Shown here: piece after piece, positions 1-10,124 of the stretch | How the letters are laid out: each line of letters starts with the position of its first letter | Position numbering within the stretch: position 1 is the stretch's first letter | NCBI RefSeq assembly: GCF_000367345.1 | Contig: NZ_BARE01000027.1 | Location: forward strand, 43,838-107,837 | DNA: 64,000 nucleotides | DNA from: Sphingobium xenophagum NBRC 107872 | Lineage (GTDB): Bacteria; Pseudomonadota; Alphaproteobacteria; Sphingomonadales; Sphingomonadaceae | Direction: 5' to 3' | The notes under the pieces: generated by a model | The model's input: only the letters and a program-made list of their open reading frames with translations | Told to the model about the DNA's origin: nothing | The model's database searches: none | Translations under genes and position numbers: made by a program

Positions 1-839
1 GGGTCATGCCGCGCCGAGGGGCGTGAGAGCAGCCGGATCTCGACAGGCGGCAACGGCGTGGCAAGGTCCACGCGTACAAGCCCGGGAATCATGTCGTCTA
101 CCGAATCCTGAAACAAGCATATCCAGGCGCGGTTGCGACGCACATTATTGAGCATCAGCGCGAGCGCGTCCGTTTCCAATATGATCTTGCCCGGAACAGC
201 ACCGATGCGGTCCAACGCCAGATCGGTCAGACGGCGTTGCGGATTTTCATGCCGGAGCATGATGGCCGGATGACGGCCGAGCGCTGCGCCGGTCACACCT
301 TTTGCACTGGCCAGTGGATGGTCCGGTCCGACGTAGATGGCTAGCTGCTCATGCCCGACATGTACGCTGCCCGGAACTTCATCCTGATCCATTGTATAAA
401 AGCAGGCGAGATCGACCTCGCCGCGATGCACCTGCATAGCCAGCGTCCGATTATCCGGCGGATCAAGCCGAATGTGCAGTTCGATCTGCGGCCTTGCGTC
501 CTCGAAGGCGTCGATCCTGTCCTGCAACTTCAGCATGATGAAGCCATAGGTCGTAAGGTTCAGTGTCCTGCGGGTCTGTTCGCCCGTCAGTTCGCGTTGC
601 AGATCGTTCAGGTCGGCCAGGATCGCGGAGATGCGTTCGAACGCATGCTGCCCTTTCGTGGTCAATGCGGCAGCATGGCCGGGGCGCCGCTCAAAGAGCG
701 ACACGCCCAGCCTGCTTTCGAGTTCGCGGATATGCGCACTCACGACCACCTGGGTGAGGCCGGCCTGTTCCGCGCAGGCACGGAAACTGCCATGCCTGAC
801 CACGGCGGCAAAGATGATCATCTGCCGGATCGTCAACAT
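1..839 (-). CDS. LysR-family transcriptional regulator (3' end cut by window edge)
   Basis: About 279 codons are visible of a protein that usually has about 300, so only the C-terminal tip is missing off the left edge. Translated from the complement, it opens MLTIRQMIIFAAVVRHGSF, a typical LysR winged-helix start. The recognition region AEQAGLTQVVVSAHI and the linker RELESRLGVSLFERR follow, then a periplasmic-binding-protein-like effector domain. The start is well fixed because an in-frame TGA lies 21 bases before the ATG. It is the last gene of a leftward set (PQQ dehydrogenase, NTF2-like protein, LysR), and its GAGGAGG lies at the end of the preceding gene. I infer it controls this set or the divergent sulfatase genes; the effector is unknown. 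Confidence 0.9.
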   Translation of the reverse strand, partial: MLTIRQMIIFAAVVRHGSFRACAEQAGLTQVVVSAHIRELESRLGVSLFERRPGHAAALTTKGQHAFERISAILADLNDLQRELTGEQTRRTLNLTTYGFIMLKLQDRIDAFEDARPQIELHIRLDPPDNRTLAMQVHRGEVDLACFYTMDQDEVPGSVHVGHEQLAIYVGPDHPLASAKGVTGAALGRHPAIMLRHENPQRRLTDLALDRIGAVPGKIILETDALALMLNNVRRNRAWICLFQDSVDDMIPGLVRVDLATPLPPVEIRLLSRPSARHD

Positions 840-858
840 CGCGACACGCGTTTCCTCC

Positions 859-1476
859 TCACTCCCTCCCGCTCACGGGATTGGTGTAGTGATAGGGCGG
901 AACAAAGACATCGGGAAAGACCGGATAGGGTTCGCTATATTCGTCCGGCTCCAGGTCGTCGAAATGGGTAACGAGGGGCAGGGCTTCCTTGCCCCAGCCG
1001 CCTTCATAGGGAACGTAGAAGGTCTGGTATGCGCGCAGCGATGCGATTTTCCAGACACCATCCTCTTTGATATAGCGATTTTCGTAGATCGCTTCGCCGA
1101 GGCGGGCGACACCGCCCAATTCGCCGACCTGCATCATCGCACGCCAGCGGCCCTGCGCGGTCTCGCCATCCTCGTCGATGTGGATGACTGGCTGCAACTG
1201 GATATGGTTCATCAGCACGCCGCGCTGGGCCGGCCCGAAATGGCGCATATATTCGCGAATACGCTCATGCCCCTTGAACTTGCCGCGCGCGTTGATTTCG
1301 ATGATCGCGTCGCGGGCGAACAGGTCGGCGACCTGTTCCCACTGGAACTTGTCGACATAATAGCCATAGGTCCGCTGGAGATTGGAAATGGCGATATAGT
1401 CTTCTGCCGCCTGCGCGCGCTTTTCAACGCGCGCCAGAGCTTCGGTGAGAGCATGTAACTTGGCCTCGATGGTCAT
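859..1476 (-). CDS. SnoaL/NTF2-like family protein, 205 aa
   Basis: A soluble alpha+beta-barrel protein with no signal peptide. A helical N-terminus leads into the segment ISNLQRTYGYYVDK, then strands rich in polar residues (DAIIEINARGKFKG, MNHIQLQPVIHIDE), ending with a Tyr/Pro-rich tail. The ATG at complement 1476 is preceded by AGAGGA with good spacing; a longer 244-residue frame exists but lacks a ribosome site. The fold includes dehydratases, isomerases and, in sphingomonads, the lignin-dimer gamma-formaldehyde lyases (LdpA and PcfL/LsdE types); the longer N-terminal helix resembles those more than short SnoaL proteins. It lies 43 bases after a PQQ dehydrogenase and is probably cotranscribed with it. 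The reaction cannot be assigned from sequence. Confidence 0.85.
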   Translation of the reverse strand: MTIEAKLHALTEALARVEKRAQAAEDYIAISNLQRTYGYYVDKFQWEQVADLFARDAIIEINARGKFKGHERIREYMRHFGPAQRGVLMNHIQLQPVIHIDEDGETAQGRWRAMMQVGELGGVARLGEAIYENRYIKEDGVWKIASLRAYQTFYVPYEGGWGKEALPLVTHFDDLEPDEYSEPYPVFPDVFVPPYHYTNPVSGRE

Positions 1477-1519
1477 GGAAAATCCTCTATTTTGCTGATT
1501 AACTTTGACGTACGTCGCG

Positions 1520-3622
1520 TTACCGGGTGCCAGACCCGTTGTTTTTCGCATCCTGATTGGCGCGATGGATGAGATAGGCGCGGATCGCTTCAAGGTCGGA
1601 TGCGGTGATCTGCGTCCTGAAACCGGGCATTCCCTGGTCCTTGAGCGCGCCGCCTATCACTATCTGGTTGAAGGCGTCGGCACTGTGGATCGCGCCGCTG
1701 TGCCGCAGGTCGGGCACCATGCTGGCGCTAACCGCCGCCATGCCATGACAGCGCAGGCAGTTTTCACCGTAGAGACCGTTACCGCGCGCAATCAGGTCCG
1801 CAGATGCCGTTTCGGTCGGCGGATCGAGCTGCCGAGGCGCTGCGTTCGGGAGGGGTGGCAGGATGCCCTTGCCGTCGAGGCGGAACACCAGCAGCCGGTT
1901 TGGCCCCACCCCGTTTACCGGCTGTTCCGCCAATTGCCCGCCCAGCATCGGCCATGCGCCACCCCATCCGGCCATGACCGCGACATATTGAATGCCATCG
2001 ATCGCGTAGGTGATCGGCGCGGCGGCAATGCCGGTCTGCGCATCGAACTGCCAGAGCAATTCCCCATTCTTGGCATCATAAGCGGCGAATTTCCGTTCTG
2101 CGTTACCCTGGAACACCAGGCCGCCCCCCGTCGAAAGCACGCCGCCGTTGAAATTGGCAGCCAGCTCGCGCTTCCATGCGACCTTTCGCCGTACGGGGTC
2201 CCACGCCATCAGGAACCCTTTTGTATCCTGGCGGATGGTTTTCAGTTGTTCCGCGCTCCAGGCGGTTCCGCCCTGCATATCGGTGCCGGTGTTATAGACC
2301 CCGGGGACCGGCGTCTGACTGCCACCCTGGCTGAGCGGGATGCCCATTTCCATGACCGGAAGATAGACCAGCCCGGTTTGTGGGTTGTAGGACATGGGCT
2401 GCCAATTGTGCGCGCCGCCGGAACTTGGATACAGGATCGTCGTCTTGCCAGTGCGATAGTAGCGGGCATCCGGATTTTCCACCGGGCGCCCGGTCTTGAG
2501 ATCGATGTGGCTGGCCCATGTCGTCTTGGCGATGGGGTCGGCGGACAGCAATTCGCCGGTCGCGCGGTCCAAAATGTAGAAGAACCCGTTTTTCGGTGCC
2601 TGCATCAGCACCTTGCGCATTTTCCCGCCTATTTCGAGGTCCGCAAGGATGATCGGCTGTGTCGCAGTATAGTCCCAGCTTTCGGCCGGTGTTTCCTGAT
2701 AATGCCAGACATATTCGCCGGTATCGGGACGGACAGCGACGATTGAGGCCAGGAATAGGTTATCGCCCTTGCCGTCGCTGCGCAGCCCATGATTTGTCGG
2801 GCTGCCATTGCCGACGCCGAAATAGAGCAGGTCAAGTTCGCGATCATATTCGATCGCGTCCCACACAGTGCCACCGCCGCCCCAGCGCCACCATTGCCCG
2901 TTCCATGTCGATTGCACCTTACCAAGCATCGCGTCGGATGCGGCATTGTCCCTAGTCCCCGGTTTGCCGGGCACTGTGTAGAAGCGCCACTCTTTCTTCC
3001 CGCTTTGGGCGTTATAGGCGGTGATGAAACCGCGCGCGCCGAATTCCGCGCCACCGTTGCCGATGATGACGCGCCCCTTGATGACGCGGGGCGCGCCCGT
3101 GATCGAATAGTTGACAGCGGGCGGCCAGGCGTCGTCCAGCGTCTGCACTTGCCAGCGCACTGTGCCGTCCTGCGCATTGAGCGCGATCAGGCGACCGTCC
3201 AGCGCCCCCACATAGACAAGCCCGTTTTCCACCGCTACGCCGCGCGACACTGGACCGCAACATGAGCGGGCGGCCGCCGCACGCACCTGCGGGTCATAGG
3301 TCCAGCGCACCTCGCCGGTCCGCGCGTCCACCGCGCGCACCACGTCATAAGCACTGATGATGTAAAGGGTGCCGTCCCGCATGATCGGCGTGGCTTCTTG
3401 ACCGGCATTGGTGTCGAGATCAACCGACCAGGCAAGGCCCAGTCGGCCCACCGTGTCCCGGTTGATGCTGTTGAGCGGACTGAAGCGCTGGGCGTCAAGC
3501 GTCCCGCCGGTCGTCGGCCAGTCGGCACCATCGCGGGTGGCGGAATGTCGATCCGTCCCGCCACAGGCGCTCAGCAAGGCGATCATGCCTGCCATCCACG
3601 CCAGTCTTGCGATGCCCTTCAT
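1520..3622 (-). CDS. PQQ-dependent dehydrogenase with fused cytochrome c domain (quinohaemoprotein), lipoprotein
   Basis: A 700-residue quinoprotein of the alcohol-dehydrogenase type. The N-terminus is a lipoprotein signal with lipobox LSAC (Cys20), so the enzyme should be anchored in the periplasm. The eight-bladed propeller carries the adjacent cysteine pair SCCGP that abuts PQQ in this family. A C-terminal cytochrome c domain has CLRCH as the haem-binding motif, so electrons can leave directly to the respiratory chain. The ATG at complement 3622 has GAGAGG seven bases upstream; longer open reading frame upstream codes for nothing recognisable. It begins the leftward set with an NTF2-like protein and LysR, divergent from a transporter and sulfatases. 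A likely role is oxidation of an alcohol or aldehyde released by the sulfatases, but the substrate is inferred only from position. Confidence 0.93.
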   Translation of the reverse strand: MKGIARLAWMAGMIALLSACGGTDRHSATRDGADWPTTGGTLDAQRFSPLNSINRDTVGRLGLAWSVDLDTNAGQEATPIMRDGTLYIISAYDVVRAVDARTGEVRWTYDPQVRAAAARSCCGPVSRGVAVENGLVYVGALDGRLIALNAQDGTVRWQVQTLDDAWPPAVNYSITGAPRVIKGRVIIGNGGAEFGARGFITAYNAQSGKKEWRFYTVPGKPGTRDNAASDAMLGKVQSTWNGQWWRWGGGGTVWDAIEYDRELDLLYFGVGNGSPTNHGLRSDGKGDNLFLASIVAVRPDTGEYVWHYQETPAESWDYTATQPIILADLEIGGKMRKVLMQAPKNGFFYILDRATGELLSADPIAKTTWASHIDLKTGRPVENPDARYYRTGKTTILYPSSGGAHNWQPMSYNPQTGLVYLPVMEMGIPLSQGGSQTPVPGVYNTGTDMQGGTAWSAEQLKTIRQDTKGFLMAWDPVRRKVAWKRELAANFNGGVLSTGGGLVFQGNAERKFAAYDAKNGELLWQFDAQTGIAAAPITYAIDGIQYVAVMAGWGGAWPMLGGQLAEQPVNGVGPNRLLVFRLDGKGILPPLPNAAPRQLDPPTETASADLIARGNGLYGENCLRCHGMAAVSASMVPDLRHSGAIHSADAFNQIVIGGALKDQGMPGFRTQITASDLEAIRAYLIHRANQDAKNNGSGTR

Positions 3623-3997
3623 GTAACGACCTCTCAGCCCATCAGGCGAACAGGTGCGACAAGGCGCGTAAGGATGAAATCGGAAGCGGATTGCGCCAGC
3701 CGCCAACGCCAGCGGCCTTTGACCCGCGCCTGTTATCACCCCTCTTGCCGTTCTTCGCCATCCTCTTTCGTCCGCGCTTTCCCCTGTTCTCTGGAGACAG
3801 CTTATAGCCCTCAATGGCCCTTCAGAGGGGGCTAGGGGAACCCCAAAAAGCGAAAGGTCGCGATAGGTAAAATGCTATCACTCCCTATCGATTTAACACG
3901 TTCTCTCCCGTCTTAGGTGGGCCTATGCGTTGCACCATAGACGCGGTGCCAGCGGCGGCGGCGGATAAAGCCAGAAGGCTGGCGAGGAGAGGTGGGA
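3623..3997. promoter_or_regulatory. Divergent intergenic region with candidate LysR-type inverted repeat
   Basis: This 375-base gap separates the PQQ dehydrogenase from the MFS/sulfatase genes. I see no convincing gene in it. At 3862-3879 there is an inverted repeat GATAG-8-CTATC, with a further CTATCG at 3885-3890. Such a site could serve the LysR regulator encoded at 1-839. The repeat is short and could be chance. Confidence 0.4.
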
Positions 3998-5287
3998 ATG
4001 ATGCTTGACCAGGCGATCAACGCCTCTGGCACGGTTCATGACCGGCTAACAGCGCGAACCGTCGCAATCCTGTTCTTCTGCGCTTTCTTCATGCTGATCG
4101 AAGGGCTGGACCTCGCTGCAATGCCGCTCGCCGTGCCACGCGTGAGCGCGCAATGGGGCCAGCCTCCCTCTGCCTTCGCCCTCAGCCTCTCCGCCGTCCT
4201 GATAGGTATCGGTCTCGCATCGGTGTTGCTCGCCCCGCTGGGGGAAAGGTTCGGCCGCAAGCGCATGATCGTCTGGACGGGCATGCTGGCGGCGGGGGCT
4301 ACTTTCGGCACCGCCACAGCAGACAATGTCTCGGCGTTCGTCGTCTGGCGCTTGCTGACCGGCATCGGCCTTGGCGCGTGCCTGCCCAATGTCACGGCCA
4401 GCGTGGCCCACATCGCGCCCATGCACATGCGCGCCAGAATTCTGGCGATCGTCAATACGGCGATCCCCGTGGGGTCGGTGATGGCCGCACTGATTGTTGC
4501 GCCGGTGGTGAGAATAGGCAATTGGCAGGCGCTGTTCGTGATAGCGGGGCTGCTGACGCTGATCGCAATAGCCGGTCTGGTGATCCTGATGCCGTCGCAT
4601 CAGCAGGCGATCCCGTCTTCGTCCACCACAACCAAGCGGCAGCCTTCAGCCTCTCCGCTTTTTGAGCTATTCTTGCCTGCCCACCGGATCAAGACATTGC
4701 TGCTCCTGGGGTTGGCGACGACCAATACGTTCCTCATCTATATGATGATAAATTGGCTGCCGACCCTGCTGCCTCGTGGTGGCATGCCGGTAGACACGGC
4801 CGCACGGCTCAGCGGATTGTTTCAGTTTGGCGGCATCGTGGGCGGCTTTTTTTTCGCCTATCAGTTGGATCGGGGTCGCGCGGTCGGGACGTTCGTTGGC
4901 GGATATCTTTGCGCAGCCGCCGGACTGATCGGCATCGCCGTCACTGCCTATAGCGGGACGCTCTGGGCACTCCTGCTACTGGCCATAGGCGTAGGAATTT
5001 CCGGCGCCCATATCGCCATCACCATTTTTGGCATGATTTTCTATCCGCAGCATCTGCTGTCCAGTTTTGTCGGCCTGTCAATCGCCGTCACGCGATCGGG
5101 TGCAATCTGCGGGCCGTTGGCCGGCGGCTGGCTGGTCGCTCATGTAGCAGGTGTCGGCGGCTTCATGCTCGCCGCTCTTATCCCTGTCGCCCTGTGCATC
5201 GCATGGGTGTTGATCATCGGCAGGGCAGAGCGAACCGGCATCATGGCGCTGCCGACAATTACTAAGGAGAATTGCGACCGTGCGTAA
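3998..5287 (+). CDS. MFS transporter, aromatic acid:H+ symporter (AAHS) type
   Basis: About 430 residues with twelve predicted membrane segments. The first helix holds IEGLDLAAMPLAVP, which corresponds to the DG-x-D motif of aromatic-acid symporters, and the loop between helices 2 and 3 has LGERFGRKRM, the general MFS motif. A GTG at 3992 is possible, but AGGAGA lies the right distance before the ATG at 3998. The stop overlaps the following sulfatase start by eight bases, so the two are translationally coupled. It is likely the inner-membrane importer for an aromatic acid made by the neighbouring periplasmic enzymes. The substrate is inferred from family and context. Confidence 0.9.
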   Translation: MMLDQAINASGTVHDRLTARTVAILFFCAFFMLIEGLDLAAMPLAVPRVSAQWGQPPSAFALSLSAVLIGIGLASVLLAPLGERFGRKRMIVWTGMLAAGATFGTATADNVSAFVVWRLLTGIGLGACLPNVTASVAHIAPMHMRARILAIVNTAIPVGSVMAALIVAPVVRIGNWQALFVIAGLLTLIAIAGLVILMPSHQQAIPSSSTTTKRQPSASPLFELFLPAHRIKTLLLLGLATTNTFLIYMMINWLPTLLPRGGMPVDTAARLSGLFQFGGIVGGFFFAYQLDRGRAVGTFVGGYLCAAAGLIGIAVTAYSGTLWALLLLAIGVGISGAHIAITIFGMIFYPQHLLSSFVGLSIAVTRSGAICGPLAGGWLVAHVAGVGGFMLAALIPVALCIAWVLIIGRAERTGIMALPTITKENCDRA

Positions 5288-7583
5288 CTGGATCAAGCTG
5301 ATAGCTGCAACCACAGCAATGGTTATGCCGGCAACTGCAGTTCTTGCCAGCGACGGTAGCGTCGCCGCGCCGCAGCCCGCATTCAAGACCTATCCCGCCC
5401 GCCCGCAGGCTCCCGCCCAAGCACCCAATATCCTCATCGTCCTGACCGACGACGTCGGTTTCGGGGCAAGCAGCACCTTTGGCGGGCTCATTCCCATGCC
5501 AAATTATGATGCACTGGCGGCGCAGGGTGTTCGATACAATAATTTCCACACGACCGCGATGTGCTCCCCGACGCGCGCCGCGCTGCTGACCGGCCGTAAC
5601 CATCATCGGGTAGGGTTTGGCGCCATATCCGAGGTGTCGATGGACGCGCCCGGCTATAATGCGTCCATCCCGAAAACTGCCGCGACGATCGGTCAGGTGC
5701 TAAAGGCCTATGGATATGACACCTCCTGGTTTGGCAAGAATCACAATACGCCTCCTTGGGATTTGACGCCCTACGGGCCGTTCGACCGATGGCCACTGGG
5801 GCTGGGCTTTGACTATTTTTACGGTTTCAATGGACCGGCAACCAGCCAGTTCGCGCCGATCCTGACCGAAAATCTCAACACCATCCGCCCCTATATCGGC
5901 AAGCCCGACTATATTCTGGATCGCGATACGGCCGATCATGCGATCCAGTGGCTGGGCGGGCAAAAGTCGTTGCGCCCAGATGCGCCTTTCCTGATGTATT
6001 GGTCGCCCGGTACAGCGCATGGCCCTCAGCAGGCACCCAAGGAGTGGATCGCCAAGTTTCGCGGCAAGTTTGATATGGGCTGGGACAAGCTGCGCGTCGA
6101 GATATTCAAGCGGCAAAAGGCAATGGGCGTCATTCCCAAGAATGCGCGCCTCAATCCGCGTGAAGCCGCTCTCCCGGCATGGGATTCCCTTACGCCCGAG
6201 CAGCAGAAAGTGTCGGCGCGGATGATGGAAGTTTACGCCGCCCAGCTCGCCTTCTTCGACGATCAATTCGGCCGGGTAATCGGCGAACTCAAGCGGCTTG
6301 GCGAATATGACAATACGCTGATCATCTACGTTCAGGGCGACAATGGCTCGTCGGAAGAGGCCGGACCGCGGGGTACGAACAATGAATATGCCTCGATGAA
6401 CAACAATGATCCTGAATGGGATCAGATGATTGGCAAGGAAGACAGTCTGGGAGGGCCGCACAGCGCGGGCGTGTATCAGGCGGGATGGGCTTATGCGATG
6501 AACACGCCCTTCCAATATTCCAAGCAGGTTGCGTCACATCTTGGCGGCACGATGAACGGCATGGTGGTATCCTGGCCGGGCCATGTCGCCGACCAGCGAC
6601 AGACCCGTGGGCAGTTCACCCATGTCATCGATATTGCGCCGACCGTCTACGAAGCGATCGGCATTACTCCGCCCACGCAGATGAACGGGGTCGATCAGAT
6701 GCCGATCGACGGCGTGAGTTTTGCCTACACCTTTCGTGAGGCAAAGGCCGCGAACCGCCATACTGAGCAATATTTCGAACTAATGGGCAATCGCGGTTTT
6801 TATAAGGACGGTTGGCTCGCCAATACGGTCCCGGCACGCCCGACATGGGATCATAGTCCGACCCATGTCGATCCGCTCGCATTCAAGTGGGAATTATACG
6901 ATCTCAATCGGGATTATTCGCAGTCCGTCAATCTGGCGGCCAGACATCCCGAAAAGCTCGCCGCCTTGCAGGCCGATTTCGAAACGGCTGCGAAGGCGAA
7001 TAACGTCTTCCCTTTGACCTCCGATTTCTTCAGCCGTCTTGATGCTCGTTTCCGTCCGTCGATCTTGGGGGGACGCAACAGTGTGACATATTATCCCAGC
7101 ACGGCGCGGTTCAACTATGGCGCCTTCCCCAGCCTGATGCGGACCGGATGGTCAGCCAGCGCACAAGTAGATGTTCCATCGGCAGGAGGGGACGGAACCC
7201 TGGTCGCGCAAGGCGGCTGGGCGATGGGCTGGGGGCTTTTCGTCATCAATGGCAAGCCGGTTTTTCTCTACGATCCCTCCGATCACGATACCGCCATCCG
7301 GCTGAGCGGGTCTGAGCCACTCTCCCCAGGCAAGCATAGCATTATGGGGCGTTTCGTCCCGGACGCCATGCCGGGCCGGGGAGGGACATTGGAACTGTCG
7401 GTCGATGGCAAGGAAGTGGCTCGCCAGACTACACCCATGTCGTCCTCTTTCCTCGGCCTTGCCGGCTCCGTTGGGCAACTGGGTGATGAATCTGTCGCCG
7501 ACGATATGCAACTGCCCTTTGCCTATCAAGGGCGGCTGCTGTCCGTAACCATCAGCCAGGAGAAGGAAACCGGCGCGCGATAG
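5280..7583 (+). CDS. Secreted type I sulfatase (arylsulfatase family), copy 1
   Basis: A 767-residue sulfatase hydrolysing sulfate esters in the periplasm. Residues 1-24 form a signal peptide ending AVLAS. The metal-binding start LTDDVGFG has Asp57/Asp58, and the signature CSPTRAALLTG places the formylglycine-forming cysteine at residue 95. It therefore needs a maturation enzyme for Cys-to-formylglycine conversion; none is in this window. Start is GTG, with AAGGAG ten bases upstream, overlapping the transporter stop. The length and the C-terminal beta-rich part resemble the larger Pseudomonas-type aryl/alkyl sulfatases. A paralogue follows directly. The natural substrate is unknown. Confidence 0.93.
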   Translation: MRNWIKLIAATTAMVMPATAVLASDGSVAAPQPAFKTYPARPQAPAQAPNILIVLTDDVGFGASSTFGGLIPMPNYDALAAQGVRYNNFHTTAMCSPTRAALLTGRNHHRVGFGAISEVSMDAPGYNASIPKTAATIGQVLKAYGYDTSWFGKNHNTPPWDLTPYGPFDRWPLGLGFDYFYGFNGPATSQFAPILTENLNTIRPYIGKPDYILDRDTADHAIQWLGGQKSLRPDAPFLMYWSPGTAHGPQQAPKEWIAKFRGKFDMGWDKLRVEIFKRQKAMGVIPKNARLNPREAALPAWDSLTPEQQKVSARMMEVYAAQLAFFDDQFGRVIGELKRLGEYDNTLIIYVQGDNGSSEEAGPRGTNNEYASMNNNDPEWDQMIGKEDSLGGPHSAGVYQAGWAYAMNTPFQYSKQVASHLGGTMNGMVVSWPGHVADQRQTRGQFTHVIDIAPTVYEAIGITPPTQMNGVDQMPIDGVSFAYTFREAKAANRHTEQYFELMGNRGFYKDGWLANTVPARPTWDHSPTHVDPLAFKWELYDLNRDYSQSVNLAARHPEKLAALQADFETAAKANNVFPLTSDFFSRLDARFRPSILGGRNSVTYYPSTARFNYGAFPSLMRTGWSASAQVDVPSAGGDGTLVAQGGWAMGWGLFVINGKPVFLYDPSDHDTAIRLSGSEPLSPGKHSIMGRFVPDAMPGRGGTLELSVDGKEVARQTTPMSSSFLGLAGSVGQLGDESVADDMQLPFAYQGRLLSVTISQEKETGAR

Positions 7584-7771
7584 AAATATCCGGCCCGGTT
7601 GCCCCCTGTGGGTGCACACAGGAACAAGTCGCCAAGCGTATGAGCCAATATGCACTGCGCTCAAGTTGGCCGGATACCCCCTCTGGCACGACGGCGCGCT
7701 TGATTACCGACTAACGGCGGAAAGCAAAGGCCTTCGCAAGCAGGGTCGACAAGAAGATTGGGAAAGGACTG

Positions 7772-10108
7772 ATGATGCGGCAAGGGTATCTGAAGCGGGT
7801 GCGTGCGCGATTGGCGAAGGATATGACGCGTGTGATTGCCGCCGGCCTCGTCGCCTCCCTCAGTGGGCAGGCTTTGGCACAGGCTGGTGGCGACGCGGCA
7901 TCTGCGCAGCAGCAGCAGCAACCGCTGCGGACGCAGGCTGACGGGAGCTGGCGCTATTATCCCAATATTCCCAAGGCGCCCAAAGGCGCCCCCAATGTCC
8001 TGCTGGTGTTGACCGACGATGTCGGTTTTGGCGCGTCGAGTACGTTCGGCGGGCCGATCCCCACGCCCAATTTCGACATGCTCGCGCGCAATGGACTAAA
8101 ATACACGCAGTTTCACACGACGGCCATGTGTTCGCCCACGCGGGCGTCGCTGCTGACCGGACGCAACCATCATGCGGTCGGATCCGGATCGATCAGCAAC
8201 GTGTCCGTGGATGAGCCGGGCTATACATCTGTCATCCCCGACAGCGCGGCAACTCTGGGCCAGGTGCTGAAAAATAACGGTTACGACACCGCCTGGTTCG
8301 GCAAGAACCACAATACGCCAGACTGGGAACTGGGGCCGATGGGACCGTTCACGCACTGGCCGAGCGGCATGGGCTTCGATTATTTCTATGGCTTCAACGC
8401 CGCCGGGACCGATCAGGCCAATCCGCCGTTGCTTGAAAATCATATCGGCGTCCGCCGTGATCCCAACGATCCCGACTATATCTTCGAAAAGGACATGGCC
8501 GACCATTTGCTCGCTTGGATGAGCGCGCAAAATGGCTCCAACCCCGACAAACCCTTCTTTGCCTATTATGCGCCGGGCGCCATGCACGGGCCGCAGCAGG
8601 CGCCCAAGGAGTGGATCGACAAGTTCAAAGGCAAGTTCGACATGGGATGGGATGTCGTCCGCGAACAGATACTTGCTCGCCAAAAGAAAATGGGTGTGGT
8701 CGCGCCCGATACGAAGCTGGCGCCGCCGTTGCCGGGTGTGCCCGCGTGGAGCAGCCTGTCTTCCGACCAGAAGCGTCTTTATGCGCGCATGATGGAGGTC
8801 GCTGCCGCCCAGCTTGCCTATACCGACGATCAGTTCGGCCGGATCATCGCGCGGCTGAAGGATACCGGACAACTCGACAACACGCTGATCATCTTCATCC
8901 AGGGTGACAATGGCGCGGCGCTGCACAATCTACGCGGCACCAACAATGTCTATTCGCTGTTCGCAGGGATCGAGCCTTCGGACGAAGACATGTTGAAAGA
9001 CATCGACCGACTTGGCAGCGAGCATGTGCTGAGCAACTATCCGGTCGGCTGGGGTTATGCCACCAACACGCCCTTCCCCTGGGGCAAGACGGTCGCGTCC
9101 AAATTGGGCGGACTGCGCGATGGCATGGTCATTTCATGGCCCAAGGGCATCGCCGACAAGGGCGGCGTTCGCACCCAGTTCAGTCATGTGATCGATATCG
9201 CCCCCACCATCTATGAGGCCATCGGCATCGCACCTCCGGAAAAGGTGGATGGCGTTGTGCAGCAACCGATTGATGGCGTGGCGCTAAACTATACCTTTAA
9301 GGACGCTAAAGCCCCGACCCGCCATCGCGAGCAATATTTCGAAATGCTTGGCAGCCGCGCCTATTACAAGGACGGCTGGCTGGCAGGAACAGACGTGAAC
9401 TGGAAGCCTTGGGGCCCTAATAAGACCAATCCCTACAAAGCGACCTGGCAGCTTTACAATCTGAATAATGATTATTCCCAGACCGTTGATGTGTCTGCCA
9501 AATATCCCGAAAAACTCGCCGAACTGAGGGCGGATTTCGACAAGGCTGCTGCAAAGTTCAACATCTATCCCTTGTCCGCCGATTTCTTTGAACGGATCAA
9601 CTCGAAATTCCGGCCGCCAGCGATCGAAGCCAATGTCGCCCATGTCTACTATCCTAGCGACATACGCTATCCGGCGGCTGCCTTCCCCGAACTGACGCCG
9701 GGCTGGGAAGCCGTTGCGAAGGTAACCGTTCAGGGCATGGAGAACGGGCCGATCCTCAACCAGGGGGGCGTGCCGTCGGGCTATGCGCTATCGCTGGAAA
9801 ACGGGGTGCCGGTCTTTACGTATAATCCGTCGGGCCGGGCACAGGAGCGCCGGACAGTGAAGGGCGGCGGCGCGCTCGCTCCCGGCACTCATGAGATTTC
9901 GGTCGCATTCGTTCCTGCGGACAAGGGCTTCACGCTGACCATGAAGGTCGACGGTAAGGTGACCCAGACTGCACCTGTCGATCGCATCATTCGTATCCTT
10001 GCCGGCGAAGCGATTATCGGGCGGCCAGCGCTGGACGATCGCACCGGGCCGCGGACCTGCGGGTGTGAGATAGAGAAAGTGACGGTCGGCACGGCCAAAC
10101 CATCGTGA
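7772..10108 (+). CDS. Secreted type I sulfatase (arylsulfatase family), copy 2
   Basis: A 778-residue paralogue of the sulfatase before it, with matching LTDDVGFGASSTFGG and CSPTRASLLTG blocks; the formylglycine cysteine is residue 120. A signal peptide ends near GQALAQA, followed by a glutamine run. GGAAAGGA sits just before two adjacent ATG codons at 7772 and 7775, and the second has the better spacing. A gap of 188 bases separates it from copy 1, so it may have its own promoter. The two copies differ mainly in the loop after the TNN motif and in the C-terminal beta domain, which suggests different ester substrates rather than simple redundancy. Confidence 0.93.
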   Translation: MMRQGYLKRVRARLAKDMTRVIAAGLVASLSGQALAQAGGDAASAQQQQQPLRTQADGSWRYYPNIPKAPKGAPNVLLVLTDDVGFGASSTFGGPIPTPNFDMLARNGLKYTQFHTTAMCSPTRASLLTGRNHHAVGSGSISNVSVDEPGYTSVIPDSAATLGQVLKNNGYDTAWFGKNHNTPDWELGPMGPFTHWPSGMGFDYFYGFNAAGTDQANPPLLENHIGVRRDPNDPDYIFEKDMADHLLAWMSAQNGSNPDKPFFAYYAPGAMHGPQQAPKEWIDKFKGKFDMGWDVVREQILARQKKMGVVAPDTKLAPPLPGVPAWSSLSSDQKRLYARMMEVAAAQLAYTDDQFGRIIARLKDTGQLDNTLIIFIQGDNGAALHNLRGTNNVYSLFAGIEPSDEDMLKDIDRLGSEHVLSNYPVGWGYATNTPFPWGKTVASKLGGLRDGMVISWPKGIADKGGVRTQFSHVIDIAPTIYEAIGIAPPEKVDGVVQQPIDGVALNYTFKDAKAPTRHREQYFEMLGSRAYYKDGWLAGTDVNWKPWGPNKTNPYKATWQLYNLNNDYSQTVDVSAKYPEKLAELRADFDKAAAKFNIYPLSADFFERINSKFRPPAIEANVAHVYYPSDIRYPAAAFPELTPGWEAVAKVTVQGMENGPILNQGGVPSGYALSLENGVPVFTYNPSGRAQERRTVKGGGALAPGTHEISVAFVPADKGFTLTMKVDGKVTQTAPVDRIIRILAGEAIIGRPALDDRTGPRTCGCEIEKVTVGTAKPS

Positions 10109-10124
10109 TGCTCCACTGGAACAA

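Noticed and set aside
351..1458. Overlapping plus-strand open frames over the left edge
   Set aside because: They are antisense to the LysR and NTF2-like genes, whose minus-strand translations show real family motifs; the plus translations are Arg/Pro-rich without domains.
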